This document shows, one piece after another, positions 17,489 through 26,792 of a DNA stretch of 64,000 nucleotides; the first letter of the stretch is position 1, and each line of letters starts with the position of its first letter. The DNA comes from Symsagittifera roscoffensis (lineage: Eukaryota > Xenacoelomorpha > Acoela > Convolutidae), in NCBI RefSeq assembly GCF_963678635.1, contig NC_087063.1, positions 10,078,386 to 10,142,385 on the forward strand. Reading direction: 5' to 3'. The notes under the pieces are model-generated. The model was given only the letters and a program-made list of their open reading frames with translations. It was not told where the DNA came from and did not search any database. Made by a program: the position numbers and the translations under genes.

Positions 17489-19712
17489 GCCAGGACTAGG
17501 TGAACAGAGGGACCACCGGCTAGGTGAGATGCCCTTACCGATCCCACCTGCGCAGCCGCTCATCGGAGCGAAGAGACAACGTGATGGGCCAGGCCCGTCA
17601 CATTCGGTCGACTCTCCCACAGCTTCTCCTCCTCCGAAGAGAGTGAGGGTGAGCGAAATAGAAATCCAGACGTCGGAGACGATTGAGACGTTGGAGAACA
17701 AGGAGAGAGATCAGAGCGAGCTGTGTGCCAAACTCCAGGAGTATAGAGCGATAGCTCGAGAAAGAGACGAATGGAAAAAGAAATATGAAGATCTACAGGT
17801 GGCCTACAAGGAGGATGAAATAAAGCACCTGAAGGAGCTGTATATGGCAAAGGCGAGCCAAGTGTCACAGGAAGTTCTGGCGACAATGAAATCCTCGGAG
17901 GGATCCAGCGACACACGCCCCAAGACAAGAGTACAGGAGCTGTGTGCATCGAGAGGGCCCGAGGATCCTCAGCAGACACAACAGTCTGCTTCCAGTCAAA
18001 GGAACACGATACCAGACCCTTCGGACACCTATCTCACTCCTCAGTTCCATGAATCATTCAACCAAGTGGCCAGAGCAACAATGGATGAGATCAACAGAAC
18101 AACTGGGCGGACATTGGGTAGGATCGTTCCTTCCCAACGTCGTGATCATTCATCCAATAGCTCGGAGCGAGCACCCCGCACGGTAGCGTCCTCGGGGACT
18201 GCGCATGGCGGAACCTTTCAAAAGTCCCGCGTGGTAGACATTAGGAAGAATCTGATGGCACGTCACCAGTTCACGCAAGTGGCCTCGGAGCATCCTCAAG
18301 CCTGCCTGAATGACATGAGCTGGAACCCCGCTACGAGCGACCAGGTAATTCCCCCAGGGAGTCGCCACTTGATCATCGGAGACAGTTTGGTGAATGATCT
18401 GAATGAGATCTTCGTCTATGGTCAGACTACCACTCTGTCCTTTGGAGGAGCCTCAGTGGCTCAGGTCATCAAGATGATGGAATTCCAGAGCGAAGATCAC
18501 CTGGATACACTGGTAATAATGCTGGGAACCAACGATGTCTCGAGAGCCCCAGTGACTCCGGAGAGCAAGTGGGAGCCTCTATTGGTATGCCTCTTAAACG
18601 AACTAAAGGAGAAATACAGGCCCAGGCTTGTAGTGTTGTGCACGATACCACAAAACCCGCTGGTGGGCACCACAGTGGCAGACTTCATGAATGGCAACGT
18701 GACACGGTGGAACGAAATGATCCGCAGTCTGGTGAGAAACAACCCTGGCGAGCTGCGACTTCTGGATCTCGAAAACATGCTGCGCATGATTGATCACATC
18801 GCGCTTAACAGAGATGGAATACATTTCAACACCCAACGAGGGAGACACTGGGTCAATGATGTATTTCAGACGCAATTGAGGGAAGTGGAGCAGGAGTCGA
18901 GGGCGACCAGTTCTCTGGCTCGGGCCAGCTCGACCGGAGATAGAATAAGGGCAAGCGTGCCCGAATCCCTCGTCAACCGCCTAGGGCCCTTGGCGATGGA
19001 GACGGCTGCAGCTGCAACCGTCGCTCCGGGCTCAAACGTAAGAGAGAGGCTAGGGACTGCTCCTCCTCCCAGAACACAACCGCTTGAAAGCCGACTCGGG
19101 AGATCAGTTGATCAGAACAGGAATAACTCCCAGACCGTGTCTAGGAGGAACGATCCGCCTGCCATGGCAAACCCAGCTTCAGCAGCCGGACCGTCTACGA
19201 GCGCCGTGCCAGTGGAGGGAGTTGAACCAGGCAGCGTGCTGCTTTGGAACCGATCAGACCCTAGTCATTGGGGACAGTACAAGACGGACATGTCAACGAA
19301 GCTGAACATGAATACTTTGACGTGTCGGGAGGACGCAATGAGAATGATTGGCGGAGAAAGTCCCACAGTCTCGCGACTATGTCGGATACCGGGCGTGGAT
19401 TGGCTGCTAGCAGAGCAGGAGCAGTTCATTTCCACGACTACGCTCCGGCACGCAGACTTGAATGGATTGCCTCAGGACAATACCTTTGGACCTTTGAATA
19501 CCCGGTCTCTTACGGACGTCCGACAGAGAGCCCGGGAACTGACGCCACCTGCTCGCCAGGGCAAGTTTCAGGCAGAGAACAAGCCCAATAACAAGCATCA
19601 CAAGATGTACAGGCAGTTTGCTAAACCACCCGGTCAGACGCTGGCGAGTAGTCGAGGGAATACCCCCGAACAACTACGGTGGTTGGAGATGACAAGAGAT
19701 ATGGGAAACTGA
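17412..19712 (+). CDS. Post-pol ORF B with SGNH-hydrolase domain
   Basis: The 766-residue frame has a proline-rich start, a coiled coil (about residues 95-165) and then a domain with the four SGNH blocks. These are IIGDSL (Ser325), SFGGASVAQV (block II Gly), LGTND (Asn374) and DGIHF (Asp468, His471), in the right order and with normal spacing for an SGNH/GDSL esterase. A disordered Ser/Pro/Gly-rich part and a basic tail follow. Known SGNH enzymes hydrolyse esters or act as acetyl- or deacetyl-transferases; the substrate here is unknown. Esterase domains are known in ORF1 of some LINEs, but they are not part of a normal Ty3/gypsy element. It overlaps the next ORF by 34 bases. Confidence 0.8.
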   Translation: MSPGRGRNRLMRWRRGEMSGHDLAREPGLGEQRDHRLGEMPLPIPPAQPLIGAKRQRDGPGPSHSVDSPTASPPPKRVRVSEIEIQTSETIETLENKERDQSELCAKLQEYRAIARERDEWKKKYEDLQVAYKEDEIKHLKELYMAKASQVSQEVLATMKSSEGSSDTRPKTRVQELCASRGPEDPQQTQQSASSQRNTIPDPSDTYLTPQFHESFNQVARATMDEINRTTGRTLGRIVPSQRRDHSSNSSERAPRTVASSGTAHGGTFQKSRVVDIRKNLMARHQFTQVASEHPQACLNDMSWNPATSDQVIPPGSRHLIIGDSLVNDLNEIFVYGQTTTLSFGGASVAQVIKMMEFQSEDHLDTLVIMLGTNDVSRAPVTPESKWEPLLVCLLNELKEKYRPRLVVLCTIPQNPLVGTTVADFMNGNVTRWNEMIRSLVRNNPGELRLLDLENMLRMIDHIALNRDGIHFNTQRGRHWVNDVFQTQLREVEQESRATSSLARASSTGDRIRASVPESLVNRLGPLAMETAAAATVAPGSNVRERLGTAPPPRTQPLESRLGRSVDQNRNNSQTVSRRNDPPAMANPASAAGPSTSAVPVEGVEPGSVLLWNRSDPSHWGQYKTDMSTKLNMNTLTCREDAMRMIGGESPTVSRLCRIPGVDWLLAEQEQFISTTTLRHADLNGLPQDNTFGPLNTRSLTDVRQRARELTPPARQGKFQAENKPNNKHHKMYRQFAKPPGQTLASSRGNTPEQLRWLEMTRDMGN

Positions 19713-21910
19713 AGGCCCCAATAGGCGACGGCCTGTTTGCAGCTTATGATCCCTTAGATATGAAAGCTGCCAAGTATCTGATTGTGGCCAGTTCCGATTA
19801 TCTCTATACGCCCCGTTCTCTCTTTTGGCCCGACGTGATTTTCTTGACGGCGCCTAAATTGGACTGGGGACAGGCAATAGGCATGATGATAAGTGTACGA
19901 AGGGTGGTCAGCATGGAGCCGCAGGTGATAGTGGTTGCAGGCTCAAATGATCATCTGCAAAGCAGGGGCTTGTTGACACGTCTGACGGATGGGTCGATCC
20001 CGAGCAACGAGGTCATAGGGGAGGCGATAATGACATTGCTCTCGGCGATGGCTGAGGTAGAAACAGCAGCAAAACAACGTTTCACCCAAAATGTAGTGAA
20101 GGTGGTCTTTGTGTTGTCACCAGGGTACGCTGCATTGCCAGAACCCCTTCAGTTTGTGTACACGATGTTCACAACGATAGCAGAGGGACGGTTCAACGTG
20201 ATAATTCCTGCCCCGAACAGAGTGGTAGACCCAGACAATTACTACCCGTCCAGATCTGAGCTTCCTGCCGTTTGGGCTGACATTTCCAATGCCATACAGG
20301 GACTCAAAGATTGTAGCACAACTCGCTTGGTGCTAGATGAGGTTCTGGGGTTGGAGCTGTCCAACTTTGCAAGATTGCTGAAGTTAAGACCAGGGGTAGA
20401 TGACGATCATCTGTTAGTACAACAGGTGGCTGATGATCTCTGGTTCAGACAGATGGATCATGCCGAGAATGAGCAGGGAAGGACAGTCAGGAAGAACATG
20501 ACGTCAGCGGAAGAAGATCTCATGGCAATGGCTTTGCGCACGAAGCCGCACAACAACGTATGGTTGTACTTGTCACCAAGGCTGTGCACCTTGGGTGAAG
20601 ACGCGTTCGAGCATGCGCCGGCAGTGATAAAAGAGATACACGTGTATCTGAAGAACTTGTTTGATGCCCGGGAGTTAGCTGGGGGCATGATGTTGAAATT
20701 GATGCAGGACGTAAACACTATGTCACTGGACAAGTTCCAAGCTGACGTGCTAGCCACGAGGGCACAGTATGAACAATCGGATGCCATCTTGGGTGGAATG
20801 GGAGTGGGATGGACGCCATCCTTCCTGTCGACGTGCTATCCGAGGGCATCTCGGAACCTGATCGCGAGTTTCGTCAAGGACATCAGGAAGTTGTCGATTG
20901 GCCTGATATTAGCCCTATACGTAACATTTGGTCATGAAAAATTCGTGAAGGGACCGGCGAACCTCTTCACCCAAGCGTTGGCAGATTTGAGATTGGATGG
21001 ACTCCTGACTCTGATTGCCATGACCTACGGTCGACTGGGTGATTTGCTTGTGCTGTTGCGTTACCCTGAACAACTCCAGGGAACAAGTCGTGAGTTCAAC
21101 GCGCAGTTGGAAATCGCCTCGCTCAGGAAGATGAAATACTGGAGGACTCTCCTGCTCCAATATCTCTTGCAACAGAACAGAAGCGTCACGGGAGAAGATA
21201 AGGTGGCGACGGATGCGGGTGAGTGTAAGCAGTATTGTGGCATGCCCTTGCTGACAGATTTGGCTGTCATGATGCGGATCGATCCGTTGGCTCTGATTCA
21301 CGGACTGCGGGAATTCGTCACGGTGGTGTATGGACCAGTGATGTCTTTCGCGTTCCCGGACGTGCAAGTCAAGGCATACAGGAATTCTGTGTTGTATGTC
21401 AACCTGGTCTCAGTCGTGGATTGTTCCGTGCTGAATTGGGTAGAGCAGAGGGAGCTGAGAGGGCTGGCCAGCGACGATAGGCTGTTCGGAAGAATAGCGG
21501 AGCCAGGTTGGGTGTTGATGGATTTCAAAAACCACTTCAAGTGCCGAATGGGCCGTGAGGACCTTTCCCACATCCAGTTTAACCCAAAGCTTTGGAATTT
21601 GAGACCAGTAGTGAAGGATACAGGAGTGGCTATGAGAGTCCCACTCTTGCCAGAAGCCTACGCACACGCGAAAGAGAACCAGCAAGCGTGGCTTTCTGGG
21701 TCCAGGCCGCTGCCGGACCAATGCCCTCGATATCCACCGATAAGGAGGATGTTGTTGGGAGTCACATCTCCCGTCATTGCCCCTCGCATCGGAGCAGCTC
21801 ATGATGCAGAGAAGAGAATGCTGAAGTGGAGTGAAGGGATGGAGCCGCGCTTCATCAGCTGGAATGTTGCAGCCGCGCACACGTTTGACTTCTCATTTCC
21901 TGATGCTTGA
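19679..21910 (+). CDS. Post-pol ORF C, degenerate SGNH-like protein
   Basis: The 743-residue frame starts inside the end of ORF B, one base back. Its N-terminal 150 residues repeat the fold pattern of an SGNH domain: YLIVASSDYL in place of GDS, then VIVVAGSNDHL which keeps GxND, followed by VVKVVFVLSPG. No D-x2-H block is evident and the serine context is altered, so activity is doubtful. The remaining 550 residues are helical with no motif I recognise. The frame ends with TGA at 21908-21910, and the same frame is open beyond it. Confidence 0.6.
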   Translation: MVGDDKRYGKLKAPIGDGLFAAYDPLDMKAAKYLIVASSDYLYTPRSLFWPDVIFLTAPKLDWGQAIGMMISVRRVVSMEPQVIVVAGSNDHLQSRGLLTRLTDGSIPSNEVIGEAIMTLLSAMAEVETAAKQRFTQNVVKVVFVLSPGYAALPEPLQFVYTMFTTIAEGRFNVIIPAPNRVVDPDNYYPSRSELPAVWADISNAIQGLKDCSTTRLVLDEVLGLELSNFARLLKLRPGVDDDHLLVQQVADDLWFRQMDHAENEQGRTVRKNMTSAEEDLMAMALRTKPHNNVWLYLSPRLCTLGEDAFEHAPAVIKEIHVYLKNLFDARELAGGMMLKLMQDVNTMSLDKFQADVLATRAQYEQSDAILGGMGVGWTPSFLSTCYPRASRNLIASFVKDIRKLSIGLILALYVTFGHEKFVKGPANLFTQALADLRLDGLLTLIAMTYGRLGDLLVLLRYPEQLQGTSREFNAQLEIASLRKMKYWRTLLLQYLLQQNRSVTGEDKVATDAGECKQYCGMPLLTDLAVMMRIDPLALIHGLREFVTVVYGPVMSFAFPDVQVKAYRNSVLYVNLVSVVDCSVLNWVEQRELRGLASDDRLFGRIAEPGWVLMDFKNHFKCRMGREDLSHIQFNPKLWNLRPVVKDTGVAMRVPLLPEAYAHAKENQQAWLSGSRPLPDQCPRYPPIRRMLLGVTSPVIAPRIGAAHDAEKRMLKWSEGMEPRFISWNVAAAHTFDFSFPDA

Positions 21911-21964
21911 AGTAGGAAAAAGATCAAGGCACTACCTTCCAGGAGACCAGAGGTCTCGGCTGAA

Positions 21965-22252
21965 ATGTGGAACGAGGTGTATACTCCCACAGATGACTTA
22001 TCAAGACTGAAGTGGTCAGGAGAAGTGAAAGTAGTGATGCTGGAAGTGGCAAAGGAGAGCAGACGAGGCTCATACATAACGATTGAGGACCTGGCACCAC
22101 ATGGCGAGGAGTCCGTAGAATTCCTGGTGAACGATGAATTGTTCTATCACGCAGGAGACATGACCGTACCGGCGCGGCCACACTCGGGCATAGACACACG
22201 ACAAGACCCTTCAGGACCCTTCAGAAACCTGATGCAGATGACGATGAATTGA
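21965..22252 (+). CDS. Post-pol ORF D, small protein
   Basis: The 95-residue frame is in the same frame as ORF C, separated only by the TGA at 21908 and open sequence, so it may be the C terminus of ORF C. It reads VKVVMLEVAKESRRGSYITI with a beta-rich pattern and no known motif. Its stop TGA (22250-22252) overlaps the start ATG (22252-22254) of the next ORF in the string TGATG. Confidence 0.5.
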   Translation: MWNEVYTPTDDLSRLKWSGEVKVVMLEVAKESRRGSYITIEDLAPHGEESVEFLVNDELFYHAGDMTVPARPHSGIDTRQDPSGPFRNLMQMTMN

Positions 22253-24843
22253 TGGATCAGGACGATAACAATAACGACATCGAGGGAAAGAAGGGAAAAC
22301 CGGGTGAGACGGATCTAGGAGCGTTGGAGAGAGACTTGCTAGAGTACAGGTTCAGTCAAGACGACGATGGGGAAGTCGATGGGAGTCTATTGCTGATGAC
22401 GCCATCGTCTTTCATGTCCCCTACAAAGGAGGCGTCGGCCGATTTATCCCCGATGGATCCAATAAGTCAGGCGAGAGAGTGCCGAAGCAGGGATCCGCAA
22501 AGATTGCTCCATGAGTCACCGAGGAGGAGAAAAATCGAAGAGTCAATGAGGGTATCCTTCCTGAGTACGCTACCGGAAGAGGAATGGGAGAGATATCAAA
22601 GTGAGTTAGAAGGCAAGACAGGGGCAACCTGGAGTCGAGTGAATTTCATGGAAAGGTCATGGGACGTGATACGACGATATGGGACGCAGTCCATAATGAA
22701 GGTCGGATTGAACCAACCCATCATGCGTGAGGTCCTGGAGAAAATAGTGAAATCCATGGAGTCGGATGTTCTGACCGAGTCAGTTACAGAAGACAGTGCC
22801 GATGATCAGCAGGTCACGAAGAAATTACCTGTCAGACGAGCCAGAAAGGGACTGAAGCGACTAAAAGGGAAGATAGGAAGTCGAGCCGTGAACCCGAGAG
22901 TGGTGAAGTCGAAAGCCAGCGCAGTGGTGGCCTCTCTGACGAGCGCAGGTCGTTCAGGCGAGAGCGGGCAAGGAGATGGTGCGACACTGACAGGGGGAGA
23001 AAAAGAGAATCTGATACCCCCTATGCTCTTGGCAGGTCTGACCACGACAGCCATGAAATCAAAGAAGACAGCACGAAACCTGGCAGACACTAAGTTAGAG
23101 ATTGAGATCATCAGTCAATGTGGATCTGGAGAACTTGAAGATTACAGGCCCTCGCGAACCAACATGGCCAAGTTGAAACTGGAAGGACAACTCGACGTGG
23201 TCGAGTACAGTCGAGTCACTGTGCCGGAATCGGTCCACATGGGAGATCCAGCAGGGGGTTATGTGGAGATGTTGAAAGCGAGGAACTCCGCGAGAGGGCA
23301 CCTGATGGCTTGGAGCGAGAAGCGAGCCATGCAGGAATATCTGAAAAGGCTTACGGAGAATTCTAACTCAAATCGGAAAGAATACGGCACGGTAATGTCC
23401 TCGGAAGCGAACGAAATCGGATTGAAAAAACTACTAGAAATTTCTTGGAGGGCGGCCCTCCAGAGATACTTCGACGAGACGATGCATGCACCTGCGACGG
23501 TGGCCGCGTACCTGGCTCATCCGTGCACGAGAACTGACCTGCAAGTACGGTTGGCTTGGTGCTTGATGGGCATCAAGAAGGCGGAATATGAGGCCAGTAA
23601 TGATTCGAAATCACGGGAACAGGAGCTGGAGTTGATGGAAGCTCTGCGAGCGTTGATTTCAAAAGACGATTCTGCGATAGCATGGGCTAAGCGTAAGGAT
23701 GCCCTTTGCTTTGTCAGGTTCGTGGTGGATCGTATCCCCATTCCTGTTTTGGGAGAATGCATAAAGATCATTCGGCAAAAGGGAGTTGATTGCAAAAGAA
23801 ACTTCCTTAGGGCACTCCTGGAACTATATCAGGATATACCGTTGACTGTACCAAATAGGGAGTCGAATGACATGGAGGGCTATCGCAAGTTGGAAGAAGT
23901 GAGAAGATATTCCAACAAGGAATTGAAAGTGAACCGGGAGTTGATTGAAGCAGTCAGGGGACAAAAAGACTTTGCAACACTAGGGAAACTGAAGTCGTTC
24001 CAATATGTGTCTGGCATACCGGGGATGGCGTATAATCCCTTCGTGAATGAAGAAGCCAGGGAAGCGTACTTCGACTATGAGCAAGTCATAGTACTCAATT
24101 TCTGGGTTGAACGGATTAAAGAAACTGGAATGATGATGGTGGAACAACCCAAGCTGGGAATTATCTTAGAAGAACGAGTGGTCGAACCCTCGGTTCCCGA
24201 GCTAAAGGGGCAAGTGAGTTTTGATTGTGGTTCTTGGGACGGTCGCTTGAAAACCAGTCTAGTAACGATGTGGGAACTCATGAAGCCTTCTTGGTGTCCT
24301 CATTCTAACGCCGGTTTAATCTGGGACATGACAGCGGATATCACGTTAGACCTGGATGATGACGCGAGTTTACATGATCTGGCCATGATACACCATCTGC
24401 TGGCCATGAGGTTGACGAAGCGGAAGAGCAACCCATCCACGGAGCTATCCGAGGAAAGTCCATCGAGCAATTGGTTGAAGCAAGGCACATGCCTGGCTCA
24501 ACATAGTGGGATGGAAGGACATGTTTACAACTTGGGGCACTGCTTGATTACGCTGAGCGAGCAGCATCGACAACTGGCACGATTGTACGGAAGATTGAGC
24601 ATGTCGGATAAGAGTGGCATAGAGTTGATCGCGGATTGTCATGGGGTGACGGATGTAAACTTGACCATAGCCTTGGGATTTTGTAGCATGACGAGTTCGA
24701 TAGAATCGCTTGAGCGCCTGGAGCGTGCCCATGAGCTAGTGACGTCCCTCAGCGTGGAAGTATTCCCTGGAGCATTGCAGACAGAGCAGAAGATCGGAGG
24801 TTTGGCGAGAAGCTCTGGAAAACGAAATGAATCTGAAGGATAG
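22252..24843 (+). CDS. Post-pol ORF E, large orphan protein
   Basis: The 863-residue frame starts at the ATG that overlaps the previous stop. It has an acidic N terminus, a basic central stretch (KKLPVRRARKGLKRLKGK, residues about 190-208) that looks like a nuclear signal or nucleic-acid binder, and a long helical C-terminal half. I recognise no domain. It is fully open, which suggests past selection. It is compatible with a structural or accessory product of the element. The end overlaps ORF F by 17 bases. Confidence 0.65.
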   Translation: MDQDDNNNDIEGKKGKPGETDLGALERDLLEYRFSQDDDGEVDGSLLLMTPSSFMSPTKEASADLSPMDPISQARECRSRDPQRLLHESPRRRKIEESMRVSFLSTLPEEEWERYQSELEGKTGATWSRVNFMERSWDVIRRYGTQSIMKVGLNQPIMREVLEKIVKSMESDVLTESVTEDSADDQQVTKKLPVRRARKGLKRLKGKIGSRAVNPRVVKSKASAVVASLTSAGRSGESGQGDGATLTGGEKENLIPPMLLAGLTTTAMKSKKTARNLADTKLEIEIISQCGSGELEDYRPSRTNMAKLKLEGQLDVVEYSRVTVPESVHMGDPAGGYVEMLKARNSARGHLMAWSEKRAMQEYLKRLTENSNSNRKEYGTVMSSEANEIGLKKLLEISWRAALQRYFDETMHAPATVAAYLAHPCTRTDLQVRLAWCLMGIKKAEYEASNDSKSREQELELMEALRALISKDDSAIAWAKRKDALCFVRFVVDRIPIPVLGECIKIIRQKGVDCKRNFLRALLELYQDIPLTVPNRESNDMEGYRKLEEVRRYSNKELKVNRELIEAVRGQKDFATLGKLKSFQYVSGIPGMAYNPFVNEEAREAYFDYEQVIVLNFWVERIKETGMMMVEQPKLGIILEERVVEPSVPELKGQVSFDCGSWDGRLKTSLVTMWELMKPSWCPHSNAGLIWDMTADITLDLDDDASLHDLAMIHHLLAMRLTKRKSNPSTELSEESPSSNWLKQGTCLAQHSGMEGHVYNLGHCLITLSEQHRQLARLYGRLSMSDKSGIELIADCHGVTDVNLTIALGFCSMTSSIESLERLERAHELVTSLSVEVFPGALQTEQKIGGLARSSGKRNESEG

Positions 24844-25174
24844 TGAAACATATCATAAACCTACTGGTTCAAAATATCTGGTGGGTTCAAGCTCCGCGCC
24901 ATATTGTAATAGTATGTATCCTACGCACATGGTGGTGATGGATGCGAGGACGCAGCAGGTGTTGATTGACCAACTTTTCTCTGTGCCAAAGTGCGTGAGG
25001 TTGAGCAGAATGTCGGAGAGGTCATATGATTTGTTGGCGAAGATCTTTCGGGCAGTCCCGAAGAGATATGAAGGCGAGTTGCAAGACTTAGTGGGGGAAG
25101 AGTTCTTGAGATTGAACGAGGGTAATGTGAGTGAGTTCCAGAGGCAGAATTACCCACTGAATTCCCCACCATAG
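24827..25174 (+). CDS. Post-pol ORF F, orphan
   Basis: The 115-residue frame starts with ATG inside the end of ORF E. A beta-rich part (THMVVMDARTQQVLIDQLF) is followed by a helical part (SERSYDLLAKIFRAVPKRYEG). No domain is recognised. It is followed after 29 bases by ORF G in another frame. ORFs F-H could be one gene with indels. Confidence 0.45.
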   Translation: MNLKDSETYHKPTGSKYLVGSSSAPYCNSMYPTHMVVMDARTQQVLIDQLFSVPKCVRLSRMSERSYDLLAKIFRAVPKRYEGELQDLVGEEFLRLNEGNVSEFQRQNYPLNSPP

Positions 25175-25203
25175 AAGAGAAAGACGATTTACACAGAATT
25201 CTG

Positions 25204-25614
25204 ATGGAGGTGGAACCGTTGCTGGGAGCCTCAGGGTATTGTACGCGAAGGAACATAGTGAGGACCCATGGGGAGTATCCTTGCCACTGCTTGGCGCAGA
25301 CGTTGTGGTACCCCAAACGCGGGAATCTGATGCTAGTTTGGGACGTGGAAGAGTTGTACTCTACGGGGTTGCCCGATCAGAATCAACAGGTGTCATTCGT
25401 GGTGGTCAGTGCCATGCTGGCAGTGAGATGGTTGGAGGCTAACGCGGACACAAGTGAACAGGAGATGGCCGTGCCGACTCCTGAGCAGCTGAGCAACGTG
25501 AAGATGAGTCGTGAATTGGATCTTTTCAGGACCACCTGCAAGGTTCTGAGAATACCCAAAGCCATTGAAAGAATATGGTCAAGGCAAAGATTGATGCCTT
25601 GGTCCGTGCAGTGA
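25204..25614 (+). CDS. Post-pol ORF G, orphan
   Basis: The 136-residue frame reads with natural codons (MEVEPLLGASGYCTRRN; LMLVWDVEELY) and shows no known motif. It overlaps the next ORF by 40 bases. In context it may be the middle part of a protein that also includes ORFs F and H. Confidence 0.45.
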   Translation: MEVEPLLGASGYCTRRNIVRTHGEYPCHCLAQTLWYPKRGNLMLVWDVEELYSTGLPDQNQQVSFVVVSAMLAVRWLEANADTSEQEMAVPTPEQLSNVKMSRELDLFRTTCKVLRIPKAIERIWSRQRLMPWSVQ

Positions 25615-26021
25615 TGACATCGTGGATGTATGAACGCGCGAAGCGTCATATGTCGAGGAACACGGAAGCCTATCAATCTTTCCAGCTGGATATAGGACCG
25701 GGAGCCTATAAGAGAGCAGTCCTGACGCACAGAAACGCGGTCACCACGGCGGTGAAGCGAGTAGCTGGAGCGCCTTGTGTAACTGAAGATGAGAAGAAAG
25801 AGGTCTTAAGAGCTGACCTAGAAAGAAATGTGAGCCTATGTCTTCACAACAGCTTTTGCAGGAACCGGGAGCAAAAGGTGAATGTGGACCTGCTACCTTG
25901 TTGCAAACCGAGGCTGTTGGAACAGGAGAGTTGGGGCACGGCCCACAACTCCATGGACATGCTGGAGAAAGTCCTAGAAGACAGCGAAGCTGAAGATCAG
26001 GATGGAGAAGCAATGGAATGA
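25575..26021 (+). CDS. Post-pol ORF H, last ORF of the element
   Basis: The 148-residue frame begins with ATG inside ORF G. It is helical and basic at first and ends with an acidic tail (EDSEAEDQDGEAME). Several cysteines occur (CLHNSFCRN, PCCKP) without a clear zinc motif. It ends 770 bp before the 3' LTR. Confidence 0.45.
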   Translation: MVKAKIDALVRAVMTSWMYERAKRHMSRNTEAYQSFQLDIGPGAYKRAVLTHRNAVTTAVKRVAGAPCVTEDEKKEVLRADLERNVSLCLHNSFCRNREQKVNVDLLPCCKPRLLEQESWGTAHNSMDMLEKVLEDSEAEDQDGEAME

Positions 26022-26792
26022 AGATGAAGAACGAAGAGAACAAGTGAAGACTTGAGCAAAGAAAAGAAGAGAAGGAGAAAAAACTTGATTGTCTTTGTGT
26101 GTTAAAACTTGAACCAATCAACCAAGTTTTGATTATTGAACTTGTTAAACTTTTTGTTTTGATTTAGTTTGGTCAAACCAGACTTTGAAAATTGTTACAA
26201 TTGTTAAAATTGTTGAAAGAGAATTTTAGTTATACTACTTATGTATATATATAGAACATAGGTGAGTATATTTACCTATTTAAACATGACTGAAGTTTTT
26301 AACCTGTGTAGGACACAATTTCACTGTGTGGCGACATGGTAAGTTTGAGTAAACTCGCTCGGGAAGGGTGGGTAACTCAATAACTTTCCTAGCCACAGAG
26401 TTTCTTAGTTTTAATATTGAAAGGACCGCATAAATAACTGATTATACTTGGTGAGTAATGTTAAGTTAATTTTAACGGGTGCGTGGCCGTGCCACGTCCG
26501 ACTTTTTAATCACAAAGAGCGAAAAGAAGTTTTATGGCAAGACGACGTAAGTAGTCAGAAAAGAAATTTTATCTAGGACACTCCTCATGGTGCAAATTTT
26601 GTGAAAATGTTGAAAGGCAGTGAGATGTAGTACGATGCCATTTGTGAACACGTAGTGAGTTGAGGTGGGGTAGATAAATTTCATTTTCTTATGCGATTTG
26701 CAAGATTGATTACAAAAAACTGGATAACTACTTGACGATAACCCGGTGTTATGCGATCAATAGGGACATTGATGGGGACTGTCCGGGGAGTA
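26022..26792 (+). other. 3' non-coding region with polypurine tract
   Basis: AT-rich sequence without open frames. The last bases before the 3' LTR read GTCCGGGGAGTA (26781-26792), a purine-rich stretch suitable as the plus-strand primer. The same 11-mer occurs several times inside pol. Confidence 0.55.

Noticed and set aside
20458-20787. Minus-strand ORFs within 8-26 kb (many over 90 codons)
   Set aside because: They are antisense shadows of the well-supported plus-strand frames and carry no motifs.
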